Source of the DNA: Eremophila alpestris peregrina
Taxonomy: Eukaryota > Chordata > Aves > Passeriformes > Alaudidae
Direction: 5' to 3'
Assembly (NCBI GenBank): GCA_009792885.1
Contig: WMCF01000056.1
Location: 1,886,085-1,950,084, forward strand
Length of the DNA stretch: 64,000 nt
Positions 40,103 through 48,500 of this stretch are shown in pieces. Position 1 is the stretch's first letter; each line of letters begins with the position of its first letter. The notes under the pieces are model-generated. The model did not search any database. It had not been told where the DNA came from and saw nothing but the letters and a program-made list of their open reading frames with translations. The position numbers and the translations under genes are program-made.

Positions 40103-40912
40103 TATATCTATATCTATATATATCTAAACATCTCAGGCCTGTGATTGTGGAGACATTGATCCTCAGCAGTGTCATTTCAGCACAGGAAGACAAACACTTC
40201 ACTCTAAGAAATTATGGAATTTCAGGGATAAAACCCCAATTTTCCCACCTTTAAGCCTAATGGTCCAGAAGGCTGACGTTGTACAAAGGTCATTCATAAT
40301 GATATACAATAATGTCAATTAACTTTGCTGAGACAAAATACAGTCAGCAAAAATGCTGGCTTTGTGACATGATTATGAGGTGAGAAAAACTTAAACCTTT
40401 TAAACGGCTGGATTTTGTTTTTCTTGGAGGGTGGGACTTTGCTGGCTTTGTTGTTTAGTCTTTTGGCACCCCCTCCCAAGGATTTTGGAAAGCAAAATGA
40501 CAATTAAGTGTAAAAGAAAACAAAAGTTCTGTTTTTCAGTATATCCTTTGAGTTATAACTCCTTCTCATGGAGAAGATGCTCTAGAAGGAGTAACAGCTA
40601 ATCTCTATTTCAAACCACTGACCTATCCCATTTCCCCCTGGCTATCAGGAAGCAGCATGTATTCATGGGAACATCTTCTTTTAGAACAGAAAGGCTGTTG
40701 CCTGCATTCCTTGCACATTTTTCTGACAATCCATGCTGGGAGAAGCAGTTTTACTGCACTTGCCTGTTGAGATAGACACGTTTTTCTGTTAGCTGACCAT
40801 TGCCATGGTTGGGATCTTCATAGGGTTCATTCTGCACCACTTCCACACCCTCCCCTCGGTCACTCTGCTCATGGCTGTGCTTGCTGATCATGTACAGCTG
40901 TCCAATTCTGTA
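2911..40912 (-). CDS. PITPNC1: PITPNC1 (RdgB-beta), cytoplasmic phosphatidylinositol transfer protein 1, spliced, 5' partial
   Basis: This is the gene-level entry. Eight constitutive coding segments plus one cassette were joined by hand from minus-strand splice sites, and every junction keeps phase. The product is a class II soluble PITP, a family known to bind and move phosphatidylinositol and phosphatidic acid between membranes in the cytosol. Visible hallmarks are the Thr-Glu-Lys motif near residues 58-60 (matching the inositol-binding Thr/Lys pair of PITP-alpha), the conserved stretch around KAWNYYPY, the CSYK and FEVWGLQ blocks, and the WVDEWY segment before the C-terminal helix. With an assumed 16-residue first exon, the long isoform is 315 residues and the short one 268. 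The first exon, its promoter and the 5' UTR are not in the window. Identity rests on remembered mammalian PITPNC1 and is near certain; PITPNM paralogues are far longer and do not share this tail. Confidence 0.97.
3177..6036 (-). other. PITPNC1 intron between cassette exon and last exon
   Basis: This 2860-nt stretch is spliced out when the cassette is used and is part of a 6150-nt intron when it is skipped. It holds the CpG-rich patch at about 3765-4140 (separate entry). The rest is ordinary AT-rich sequence with a T run near 5003-5013. I see no other exon with conserved coding. Confidence 0.85.
3765..4140. other. Intragenic CpG-rich patch
   Basis: By eye there are about two dozen CpGs and roughly 60% G+C in some 375 bases, against very few CpGs in the flanking intron. 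The density is highest at 3880-4030, where short GGTG/TCCCG-like words recur imperfectly. It lies between the cassette exon and the last exon. It could be an unmethylated regulatory island, an alternative or antisense promoter, or a young GC-rich insertion. I see no open frame with recognisable protein and no TE family signature. Confidence 0.55.
6037..6155 (-). CDS. PITPNC1: PITPNC1 cassette exon (short-isoform C-terminus)
   Basis: This 119-nt exon starts after TTTTTACAG and ends at a GTATGT donor (6031-6036). It encodes MTMDDVREYEKNMHEKTNIK, then VCNQHSSTVDEIESHAKAR. It is clearly paralogous to the start of the last exon, sharing the (D)MTMD..VRE pattern, so it arose by exon duplication. 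Because 119 is not a multiple of three, splicing into the last exon reads ACA TGA, that is Thr then stop, giving a predicted 268 residues. That equals the length I recall for the mammalian short isoform and its Thr-stop ending. If the donor were not used, the frame would stay open to TAA at 5920-5922 and add 37 unrelated residues; I consider that unlikely. Confidence 0.88.
8715..8749. repeat. Compound (TA)n(TG)n microsatellite
   Basis: An alternating TA run passes directly into a TG run, giving about 35 bases of alternating purine-pyrimidine sequence. It is likely length-polymorphic. It lies in the intron and has no evident role. Confidence 0.85.
9090..9205 (+). mobile_element. CR1 LINE 3' fragment
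   Basis: The stretch reads like the avian CR1 3' region: GTGTCCAAGGCCAGGCTGGA, then GGGCAACCTGGTCTAGTGGA, then a degenerate AGATGATCTTT element. It is 5'-truncated and has lost the final tandem tail. Its sense strand is plus, opposite to PITPNC1, and it sits some 120-240 bases inside the intron after exon 8. Similar sequence may extend upstream to about 9010, but I cannot place that edge. Confidence 0.85.
9327..9390 (-). CDS. PITPNC1: PITPNC1 coding exon 8 (last common exon before the isoform split)
   Basis: This 64-nt exon encodes 21 codons VVRDILLIGHRQ through WVDEWY (residues 207-227) plus a single G. The acceptor is TTGCTTGCAG|GTG and the donor G|GTGAGT. The WVDEWY segment is the PITP C-terminal helix region that docks on membranes. 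The trailing G can pair with AC of the last exon (Asp, long isoform) or with AT of the cassette exon (also Asp, short isoform), so both branches begin Asp-Met-Thr-Met-Asp. Its downstream intron contains a CR1 fragment within about 250 bases of the donor. Confidence 0.97.
9391..10095 (-). other. PITPNC1 intron 7 (705 nt)
   Basis: The shorter of the two sub-kilobase introns found. It carries a degraded CR1-like piece (about 9508-9585) and otherwise nothing I can support. Confidence 0.9.
9508..9585 (-). mobile_element. Degraded CR1-like fragment
   Basis: The plus strand shows CTCCTAGTCCAGCTTCCCAC, then AAGCAGAGCTGTTGCCAACA, resembling the antisense reading of an internal CR1 3' segment (TCTAGTCCAACCTCC, AAAGCAGG). 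Divergence is high and boundaries are unclear. Confidence 0.5.
10096..10251 (-). CDS. PITPNC1: PITPNC1 coding exon 7
   Basis: This 156-nt exon has 52 whole codons (residues 155-206), from DPKYFKSQKTGRGQL through the HQPIMCSYK block and FEVWGLQTRVEQFVHK. The acceptor is TTTTGCAG|GAT and the donor AAG|GTCAGT. The region includes the loop and strands that complete the lipid cavity in PITPs, and the strongly conserved CSYK and FEVWGLQ blocks. The following intron is only 705 nt. The open frame continues past the donor into intron, so the true end is set by the splice site and by the clean join to VVRDILLIG in exon 8. Confidence 0.97.
10252..18327 (-). other. PITPNC1 intron 6 (8076 nt)
   Basis: Mostly AT-rich intron. 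A moderately GC-richer stretch at about 13,790-14,200 contains overlapping short frames on both strands but no recognisable protein or transposon. No other feature is supported. Confidence 0.85.
18328..18423 (-). CDS. PITPNC1: PITPNC1 coding exon 6
   Basis: This 96-nt exon has 32 whole codons (residues 123-154), from IFDKEAKDLE through the family-typical EVCFIDIA and DEIPERYYKESE. The acceptor is CTTGCAG|ATT and the donor GAG|GTAAGA. The segment matches the PITP region where a hydrophobic strand is followed by the conserved Ile-Pro-Glu-Arg-Tyr-Tyr element. Internal CpGs (four or five) stand out against the CpG-poor intron and are typical of coding sequence. I recognise substitutions relative to mammals at Asn to Lys, Val to Leu and Cys to Ser, all conservative or tolerated. 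Confidence 0.96.
18424..27444 (-). other. PITPNC1 intron 5 (9021 nt)
   Basis: AT-rich intron with short homopolymer runs and an almost pure A/T patch near 24,270-24,360. I see no exon, RNA gene or clear transposon. Confidence 0.85.
27445..27516 (-). CDS. PITPNC1: PITPNC1 coding exon 5
   Basis: This 72-nt exon of 24 whole codons encodes C99 to S122, reading CSFLPKFSIHIETKYEDNKG then SNDS. The acceptor is TTGTTGCAG|TGT and the donor is AGT|GTAAGT. The block is near identical to mammalian PITPNC1; the last residue is Ser where mammals have Thr. It supplies a central beta-strand of the PITP fold. It is separated from its neighbours by two introns of about 9 kb, the longest complete introns here. 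Confidence 0.96.
27517..36577 (-). other. PITPNC1 intron 4 (9061 nt)
   Basis: The intron carries an A-rich run at 28,079-28,125 and the CpG-enriched segment at about 31,090-32,040 that may be a relatively young insertion (see findings). Two long minus-strand frames there (31,081-31,611 and 31,688-32,185) encode nothing I recognise. The first 25 or so bases after the microexon donor are pyrimidine-rich. Confidence 0.85.
28079..28125. repeat. A-rich low-complexity tract
   Basis: A run of about 14 A followed by A-rich sequence broken only by C. It could be a decayed poly(A) tail on the plus strand, but no retrocopy body is recognisable upstream. Confidence 0.6.
36578..36585 (-). CDS. PITPNC1: PITPNC1 coding exon 4, an 8-nt microexon
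   Basis: The 8 bases AATACACA are bounded by AAAACAG upstream and a perfect GTAAGT donor downstream. They complete the split Glu codon left by exon 3 and add Tyr and Thr, giving E96-Y97-T98 before Cys99 of exon 5. The mammalian protein has exactly this Glu-Tyr-Thr-Cys sequence, and no other stretch is needed to bridge the two exons. Skipping it would join G to TGTTCG and hit TAA after five codons, so inclusion is required. The upstream 445-nt intron ends in a long pyrimidine-rich tract, and the first 25 or so bases downstream are also pyrimidine-rich. Confidence 0.93.
36586..37030 (-). other. PITPNC1 intron 3 (445 nt), upstream of the microexon
   Basis: This short intron lies between exon 3 and the microexon. 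On the minus strand its last 80 bases contain a long pyrimidine-rich tract (about 36,608-36,650), with CUUUUU and CUCUUCUUUC-like words, followed by about 20 mixed bases and the AAAACAG acceptor. Confidence 0.9.
36608..36650 (-). promoter_or_regulatory. Extended polypyrimidine tract upstream of the microexon
   Basis: About 40 bases are almost entirely C and T on the transcribed-sense strand, ending near 23 bases from the acceptor. Such tracts recruit U2AF and PTB-type proteins. For an exon of 8 nt, which cannot hold normal exonic enhancers, flanking intronic signals like this probably do the exon-definition work. Confidence 0.6.
37031..37119 (-). CDS. PITPNC1: PITPNC1 coding exon 3
   Basis: This 89-nt exon opens with one base (C) that completes the split Ser66 codon, then 29 codons KLPSWARAVV through YYPYTIT (about residues 67-95), then one G of the next Glu codon. 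The acceptor is CTTTCAG|C and the donor G|GTAAGG. The segment contains the family-conserved block around EKAWNYYPY, part of the lipid-binding fold. It is short and starts and ends within codons, so it is visible only as part of an ORF that begins at an in-exon Met and runs into the intron. Confidence 0.96.
39796..39810. repeat. Short (GT)n microsatellite
   Basis: Seven to eight GT units within the intron after the GC donor exon. No evident role. Confidence 0.75.
40063..40126. repeat. TATATC-type hexamer array with self-complementary core
   Basis: About 64 bases built from TATATC/TATATA units with a pure TA core flanked by CTATAT on one side and its complement on the other, so either strand could fold. 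Likely length-polymorphic. Confidence 0.8.
40764..40912 (-). CDS. PITPNC1: PITPNC1 coding exon 2 (N-terminal PITP domain)
   Basis: This 149-nt exon encodes residues 17-66 if the missing first exon gives 16 residues. It runs from YRIGQLYMIS to RVYLN plus two bases of a Ser codon. The acceptor is TTGCAG directly before TAC. The exon holds the start of the PITP beta-sheet and the Thr-Glu-Lys motif corresponding to Thr59/Lys61 of PITP-alpha, which contact the inositol headgroup. The donor is AG|GCAAGT, a GC-type site. The nearest GT lies four bases further on and would break the frame with the next exon. The frame stays open upstream of the acceptor into intron, so an open-frame view alone would overextend the N-terminus. 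Confidence 0.96.
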
Positions 40913-43460
40913 CTGCAAGGCAAAACCAAAACCAAAGTGTATTAGTTTCATGTTATTCATGTATTCAAAGCCAATCTTAGTCAATGATATATTGCTATAT
41001 GTAAACAAAAGGTATTTTCGAGGTGAAAACCAGTATTTTTGGGGTCCTCCTATCACCTTATGAAGTCCATGGCATCACTTGTGGAAAAAAATAACAAAAT
41101 CTGTGAGCATACAAATGTAAAGAATTAGGCCAGTCCTCTCTTATTAGACTTTGTAAGTATATCAGTTAAGAATAAGTGAACAATTAATCTAGTGCTTCCA
41201 CATGCTGAAATGTAAAGGGACTTTAACCAGCAGGTGAACTCTAAAAGTTCTGTGGGACACCGGATTCTCCTGCCCTGCCAGCACAATGAATAACTGCAGT
41301 AAGATTTGGGGTAACTGTGGCTGGTCCACAGAGACAGGAGCACCAGCTCTTAAGAAAAAAACATGTAGACTCCAAGTTCTATGAAAAAAAGAAGTTTGAA
41401 TGACTTGGCAATATTATTAACATCCATTTAAGCACTTTAATGATTATTTTTCTACAGACTCCCAAGTAACTTAGAAAGCCAAATACAGAGAGGATTGGCC
41501 CAACTTTGCTATCACAAAAAATTAATTGTTGCACTTGATTTTTTTCTCAGTATATCTCATATAAAGTTGCACTTTCCCAATCATTTTCTGGTCTGTAATT
41601 CTATTCTCAAGTCCTTTGCACACTCTTGAACATACCAGGGTTCTTCCAACAAACTGTCTTTGGACCTACCCAGTTTTCTTGATTGGGTCCCTCTCTCCCC
41701 CAGAGCAATTTGTTTAGACATATAACATGCTAATCACTTCAATCACATCAATCCCCCTTCAAATACAAAGAACAACCTGTTAATTTAGAGAATGGCTGAG
41801 CTACCACACAGCCTGCCAAGTACTAGCTCAGCATAATGAAAACAAAAGCATTGTGACGGTGTGACCTCAGAAAACTTGATGAGATTCTTGTGGTTATTGC
41901 ATATTATAAACAGCAATCCTATCACATACTTTAAAAAGCCCAAATCAAATGAGCAATTAGCTCAGAAAAAAACCCCAACCCTCACAAACCTTATTAGCAA
42001 CTGGCAACAAGACAGCCTTACTAAACAACACAATAAGGAATAGGAGGATGGAGGGAACCCTATATTAGTCCCTCAATTTGATATAAGCACAGTTTATTCC
42101 CCTACAGCAACCAGGCCACAAGAAGGTGAGAAATTTGGAGCTGCACCTTGATTTGAGAGAGTCCTAACATTTTTTACTTGCTAATCCACTTCTCTACCTT
42201 TGTCCCTACTGAATCCTTTTTCTCTGTCTCATCATATTTGAATATTTTGTCCCAATCTCAAAGGCTCTGAAGAGCTGCAGACCTCACACACAGCTTTTAA
42301 CTACATCCATGACAAATTTTCTTCTCTTTTGCTCTAACAACAGTGAATGAATTGGTGCACAGTGAAGGCAAAGTTTGTAGTACATTTGATTTGATCAATT
42401 AGTACAGTTTGAAAAAGAGGAACTTTCAGGCACACAAAGCTGTTCTTCAGGTCTGAAATCAAAGCAACACACTTCAAAGCTGAATACAAGTTGAGAAAAA
42501 ATGCTTTGCCTTTAATTAGATATGTATCAATTAGACCACCTGGGAGCACAGACTTCCTGCCTCTGGAGTGATAAGGATGGCAGAAAAGAGGAAAGGGGAT
42601 AAGGTCCTTATATTCTAATGGAAAGGAAGAGGTCAGTAATTTGTATCCTGTGGAATATGAAAAGGTTAGATGAGGAGTAGAGAGAGGAATTACAGTTTGA
42701 CATAAGTCAATATTTTGATCATGATCTCTACTGAGGTTTTTATTAGCCCATAAAGTTATGAATTTTAGTTGCCATGGACACCTCTGGAAAGTGTTTCATA
42801 ATTGCACATATCAATTTACTACATCCACGTAGTCCTTTGCAATTTTGCTCTCAGTTTTAATGGTCAAATACAAACACCTCAGTTTCTGTTGGAAATGTTG
42901 GCACAGAAATATCAAGACAAATTTACTTTCACACTGACAATCAGCTGTGGGGTTGTGCTGATGCCTTCATTTGCTCCAGCATCATGAACCAGAGATATCC
43001 CCACAACATCACATTTTGTTAACAGAGGTTTTTGTTCTTTCATGGACCCACCTCACCATAAAACACTTGCAAGATATCAAATCCCAAAGACCTGTGAATG
43101 AATCTGAGTAGAAGTTTAAGGGGCTAAGCCTCGTGCCCACTGCACTCTGCAGATGAGGGTCAGTGCTGTCACACAGCAGCTGCTTTCAGATGCTGCACAG
43201 TCAGTGCTTACAGGAAGGTTCTCCTCTGCTGAGGCTCAAAATCACACGTGTTCCAGTCTCACAGAAGGTATTCCAGGCAGCTCAGCATGCTGCCTCCCAT
43301 TTGGAAGGTGCTGAAGGGAACAGAAGGCCCCACTGCTGGACAGCTCTCCTGCAGGAACCCCACAGCTCCTCACCTTCTGCAGGCAGTGGCTTTCCAGAGC
43401 TATGGATCTGACACCACTCCAGAATATCCACCAGAAATATCCAATCCACAGAAATATCCA

Positions 43461-43585
43461 CCTTCAAAGCCAGCTTGGATGGGGCCCTGAGCAGCCTTGC
43501 CCAGGGAGTGACATCCCTGCCCACAGCAGGGCATGGAAGGAGAGGAGCTTTGAGGCCCCTTCCAACCCAGCCCATTCCATGACCT
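43461..43585 (+). mobile_element. CR1 LINE 3' fragment
   Basis: The plus strand reads CTTCAAAGCCAGCTTGGATG, then GAGCAGCCTTGCCCAGGGAG, then the CCCTTCCAACCCAGCCCATT ending typical of CR1 3' ends. The tandem octamer tail is missing or eroded. Just upstream (43,421-43,463) GAAATATCCA-like words repeat about three times and may be a small local duplication at the element's edge. Confidence 0.85.
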
Positions 43586-45489
43586 TTCATCACTGCTGAA
43601 GTGGCTGGGCAGTCCTGCTGGAGAGCAGCTGCATTCTGCAAAGAAAATGTGTTTGTACATGTACTTTAAAGTAGTTAACTTAGCTCTTTTGTGTGCTATT
43701 CATTTGTTTTTATCTGCTCTACAAAATGTTAAAATCATTCTAGAGCAGAATGGAAAATGTTAACTTCCAAAATAACAGTACTTTCCTGAATCAGAGAGTG
43801 CACAACTATTATTTCAGATAAAACAGCATTTTTCAAGTGTATGTTTCTATTTACATGAATAAAATCCAAGACAAAGATGTGTCTTTCAGAACTTGCTGGA
43901 ATTTAAATGCCTGACTAAAAAGTCACAGCTTTTTCTTAGCTCCTATGGATATTGTGGAGAAATAGCACTTAAGGATCATTTAGCAACAGTAATTGTTACA
44001 CATTATTCCTGCAAGGGTAAACTGATATACCACTCCTATTTATGTGGCTCTATCACAATCTGAATTTCTGAGTTCTTAGCCATAAGATAATTTTCCAAGA
44101 CTACCTATTGTTTCAAGGAATCCAGGAAAATTTCACACAGTGGCACTTGACATGAATTTGGACCTGGAGCAAAACTCTTTGTAAATTCTTCAGTTTAATA
44201 GGGGAAGATTTATTCAATATCAGAGCAAGAACTTCAATAAACAAATGCCCAGAATGTGGAATGAGAGATTTCTGAGGGTATTGCTGTGTAGTAGCCCTGA
44301 TGTTTCCCAAGTGGTGACTCGCCTGCTCCTTCAACAGGCAGATGGTGTTTGCTGTTGGGATTTAGTCATACAAGAAACAAGGTTCATGCTAGCAACAGCA
44401 TCAGAATGGTCAATCTGATTTTGTTTAAAATTATAAGTGAGACCAGAGGGATGTTTATCCCTCAGATAGGAAAAAACCAAAAAAATTAAAAAGGGGTCCA
44501 CCCCACCCATCTTTCATTTGTAGAGCTCCCACCACCTCCAGCAGGAGTTGCACAAGAAATCTTTGTACAAACATGTCTGAATTTTTTTCAGCCTGATTGC
44601 CTATTGCTCAGGTTTAGACTTAATGCAAGTCTCAGAGTACAAACTTTCAAACTTCAGGTGGGATATAAAAAATAAAACTCTCTCAAAGGAGAAATTATGC
44701 CAAAATGATCTTGTATCTGTAATTTTCATACCACTCCTTGAAGTTCTTATCTGAATGCTCACAGAAAATGTAACTGATTTATCACTGGCTTAGTCTTACA
44801 TAATTCTCATATTCAAAAGAATGGTTGAACACTTTCTTCTACATTTACTTCTCTGTAACTACACCAAACCATCAGGGATGGTGCTGCCATTTCAGTTTGT
44901 TCAATTTTTTGTTCTAAGTCAGTAGTGAGATCCCTTCCTGCAGAGAGGAGCTGAAGTCTAAAAGACACTGAGTGCCTTTTCTGCTCAAGGTAACAATTGT
45001 TTGGTGAGCTGCATTTTGACAGTGAAAGTGTTTCTCACACAGGTTCATGCTAAAACACCCCAGTGGCTTCTAGTCCTGTTCTCAGAAAACTGCAAAGGTA
45101 AAACAGAAAAAAAAAGAAGAAAAGCAGCAACAACTCAAATGAAACAGATCTGTCCTTATGCACAAAGACAGCTCTGAAGGTTCAACCCTGCCTCCACTGA
45201 TGGCAATATTTGTTTTGTCATTGACCTCAATTTAGTTAAGATTTATTTCTAGCAAGAAAATACAATGAATCAGCTTCATCATCAGTTTTATCTGTCAGCT
45301 ACACTGAAACCAAGGGCATTGATTATGGCAAAAGAGTAGCAATTTTATTACAGAATTCTGATTTATAGAATGCTGTCTCATTCACAGAAAACAATCTTAA
45401 AATTGATTGATACATTTCTGATCTATTTTCAAGCCTTAGTCTTTGCAAGATGCTCTGTGTGCTCCTTGTGAATGTGTTCCAGGATTTAA

Positions 45490-45503
45490 TTTTTTTTTTT
45501 TTT
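45490..45503. repeat. Poly(T) run
   Basis: A homopolymer of about 15 T in intron 1. No element body is recognisable next to it. Confidence 0.8.
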
Positions 45504-48500
45504 ACTAAAAAGACTAATAGGGATATTCTTCATAACTTTTTCACATTTTGAATTCTTTAAAACAATTGCTGGTTATTCCTCAAAGGACCACCATGAGACA
45601 AACATGGTGATCCTCAGGTAAGTTACTTGTCCAAACATGCACAGCCTGTCACTTCCCCCAATCTCTTCCCAGCAGCTTTACAGAGATGTTTTACCTCTGG
45701 AATAAATTGTTTGGAAATGTACTTGCTTGAGTAAATATCTTTGTTTAGGAGGATACAGAGTTTGTTTTGTGTTTGTTTTGATGTTGAGGGCATTGTTTTC
45801 AGGTCCTGATCAAGACCAAAGCCCTACACTGCTATAGATATGAAAAGCTTCCAGTTAGATACTGAACACAGGCAAAGAAAGCATTAACCTTATTTTATAT
45901 TTGATTAATTGGAACAGAAATTAATACATCAACCTTAAAAAATATGTCTGTGGTAGAACAGGGAATTCAGCCTCAATCTAATGATTCCAGCTCAGTGCTG
46001 CTACCACAAGACACACTTGTAATTTCTTTTTCATTCTTAATTATAATTACTTAAAGAGAAGTGGTTTCTCTTATCTCCCTCACTAACCATAAATCCTTCA
46101 TGGTAGACATCATGAGACATCATTTCATCTGGAATGGGTGAATCCTGATGCATCCTCACACTCGTGTGGCTGTGGGAGAGGAGCCTCACGTGTGGACAGT
46201 TACAGCCCTGGCTGATGGAGCACTGAGGTTGTGCCCTCTGATCCCCAAACTCCTGTAGGTGATGATTCATGGCCATTAATGATAATTTCAGGAACTCTTT
46301 TCTATGACACAAGCTCCAGCTTCCAACAAAGTGATTTGTTTGCCTTGTTATTACCATTTCTAGATTGGTTTTAACAAGAATAGAGGAATGTGCAGTGTGC
46401 TGGTATTTGATTTTTCATGTATGGGTGGGTTTGTATTGGCTCCTCCTTGGCTGCTTTTGGAATTAGGAATTGGGTTTGCTTTGGTTTCAGCTGGGGCACA
46501 GAGCCACTACTTTGCAAGCAATGGAGGTGGATATCTCTTGATAACCACCAGCTCAAGGTTTTCCTACAGGACATTGCTAAGGAGAGAAATCAGTCAGACT
46601 TGTAATCACTGCAGAGTAAGAAAATTTGCCACTGAAATAACCCTTTTCCCCTAGAGATGCAGGAAAGAAAGCAGGAAGAAAATAAACTCAATGTCAATTT
46701 GAGCTTGGAAGTCTCTCTTATGTAGCACAATTTACCAATGTGAAAGTACTGGTTTATACTTCCAAAACAGTGATTTTCCTGGTAAAATAATGACATTGTG
46801 GAGTAGGGTCCTGTGAAAAGAGAACTGCTGGGTTTGAGTGCTTGGGAAATTCCACAAGGAAAGCAAGAACAGTAAACAGAGAAGGCAGAAGGGGGGTGGC
46901 TCTTCCAGCCCAGGGCAGTGCTGTGCAGAGATTCCCAGCCTGCTGACCTGACCCTAAATCTCCTTCAGCCTGGCCAAACTGCAGTGTGGAGTCTGCACTA
47001 ATGCATTGTTTGACTGCTTGTTTCTAAGCTAAGATGTTCAGAGCAAACCAGGCACCTCTGCACTGCATTCTCTTTGTCATGTAGAAACATCCAAAGTGCA
47101 AAGAAGTTTTTATGAACTGGTATTTTAAATGGCTGTCTCCAAGGCACAAATATGAGAAAGTAGCTCCAGGAGCAAAGGTAGGCTTCTAAATTATTGTCCT
47201 CAAAAGGAAATCTGTTTTTATTTACACAAAAGATCAATCAAGGAGTAACACCAAACATCTAGGTCTTAAAGTTTAAATGTTAGCAAAATTCACTGCTGTG
47301 ATTTGAGGCCCCAGCAAGTCATGCAGATTATTTGGTGGTATAAATGTCACTCCCTACAGTAATATATAAAGAATCTGACCAGTCAGAGTTTAGAGTTGAG
47401 CTTGAAATTTTTCTTTCAACTAATTCCTGCATGCATCTGTGAATCACAAAGCACTTCACATCTGCTGACTTGCATCAGCAGTATTCTTTACTGTTGCCCA
47501 AATTCATGGGAACATGCTTTTGTAGCCTCACAAACAAACAGTTGCAGTGGGAACAGTTGACTTTTGCATGCTGTGAAGTGCCATTCTGACTGCTTTCATG
47601 TTTGCTTTGCCTTTTCAGGGAAGAAATTACATCCTTAAGATACTTTATCTGCCTAAATTCCCGTGAATGACAGTTCAGCAATGACACACTGGATATTGAA
47701 AGTCAGTAACCTCCTCTGGTATTTCCAGCTGAAGAAACATGGCCCACTCTAAGTTTACAATACCCTGGCACATAGTGGCTTACAACTAAACAAGTGCTAC
47801 TGAAACCAATAGGAGCAGGTCTAGCTCTCTGGTTAATAGGTGTACAATGAAAATGAAAATAAATGAAAATTGAGTTGCAAATGTTCAGCTTTCATGCAAA
47901 TGGTTTGCCAAATATAGCTCATGTCCTGTTCAAATTGTAGTCATTTTATGCTTCTACACCAGCTGTGCTATTGAGAAAAGCCAGCTGTTTATCTGGAGTG
48001 TACAAGCTCATACAATTTTTAAGAATCAGTTTTTATTAACAATATTTTACAGTGAGTCAGCTGGTTGCATTTTTCAGCCACGTACACTATGTGCTTTGTA
48101 CAGAAATACTGATGATATTGTATTATGTAGATTTCTCCATGTATTTCCTGCAAGGAATGCAGATACATTTCCGGAGGTTGTCTCAAAACTCCTCTGTGCA
48201 CATAAAGGATGGCTAAAAAGGACTTACTGTGTGTCCTGAGCAGTCTGTCAGTGCTGCACACTGCCCACTCTCCACATATTCTCAGCCTTTTATGAGTACC
48301 TGCTCTGATTGTCTGCAAACATGCCCTGCCTCGACTCCAGCTTCCTGCTTTTCATGCAGAGTTCACTCTGCCTTACACTGCACAATCAGTTTGATAACTA
48401 TCAAACATTAGCAAAGTTTTTTCTAAGGCAAAATCATATTTTATTTGTTTGCCACAACTCATTCATGAGGTCGTTGTTTATTTAAAGCCTGACGCTCAAG

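Larger units (their letters stand above)
37120..40763 (-). other. PITPNC1 intron 2 (3644 nt), GC-AG type
   Basis: The intron begins GCAAGT and ends CTTTCAG. It contains a (GT)n run at 39,796-39,810 and an AT-only hexamer array at 40,063-40,126. No other feature is supported. Confidence 0.9.

Noticed and set aside
40913..41056. Upstream extension of the exon 2 frame to a Met at 41054-41056
   Set aside because: The conserved protein starts at the acceptor TTGCAG|TAC. The upstream residues are intronic translation and do not resemble the PITP N-terminus.
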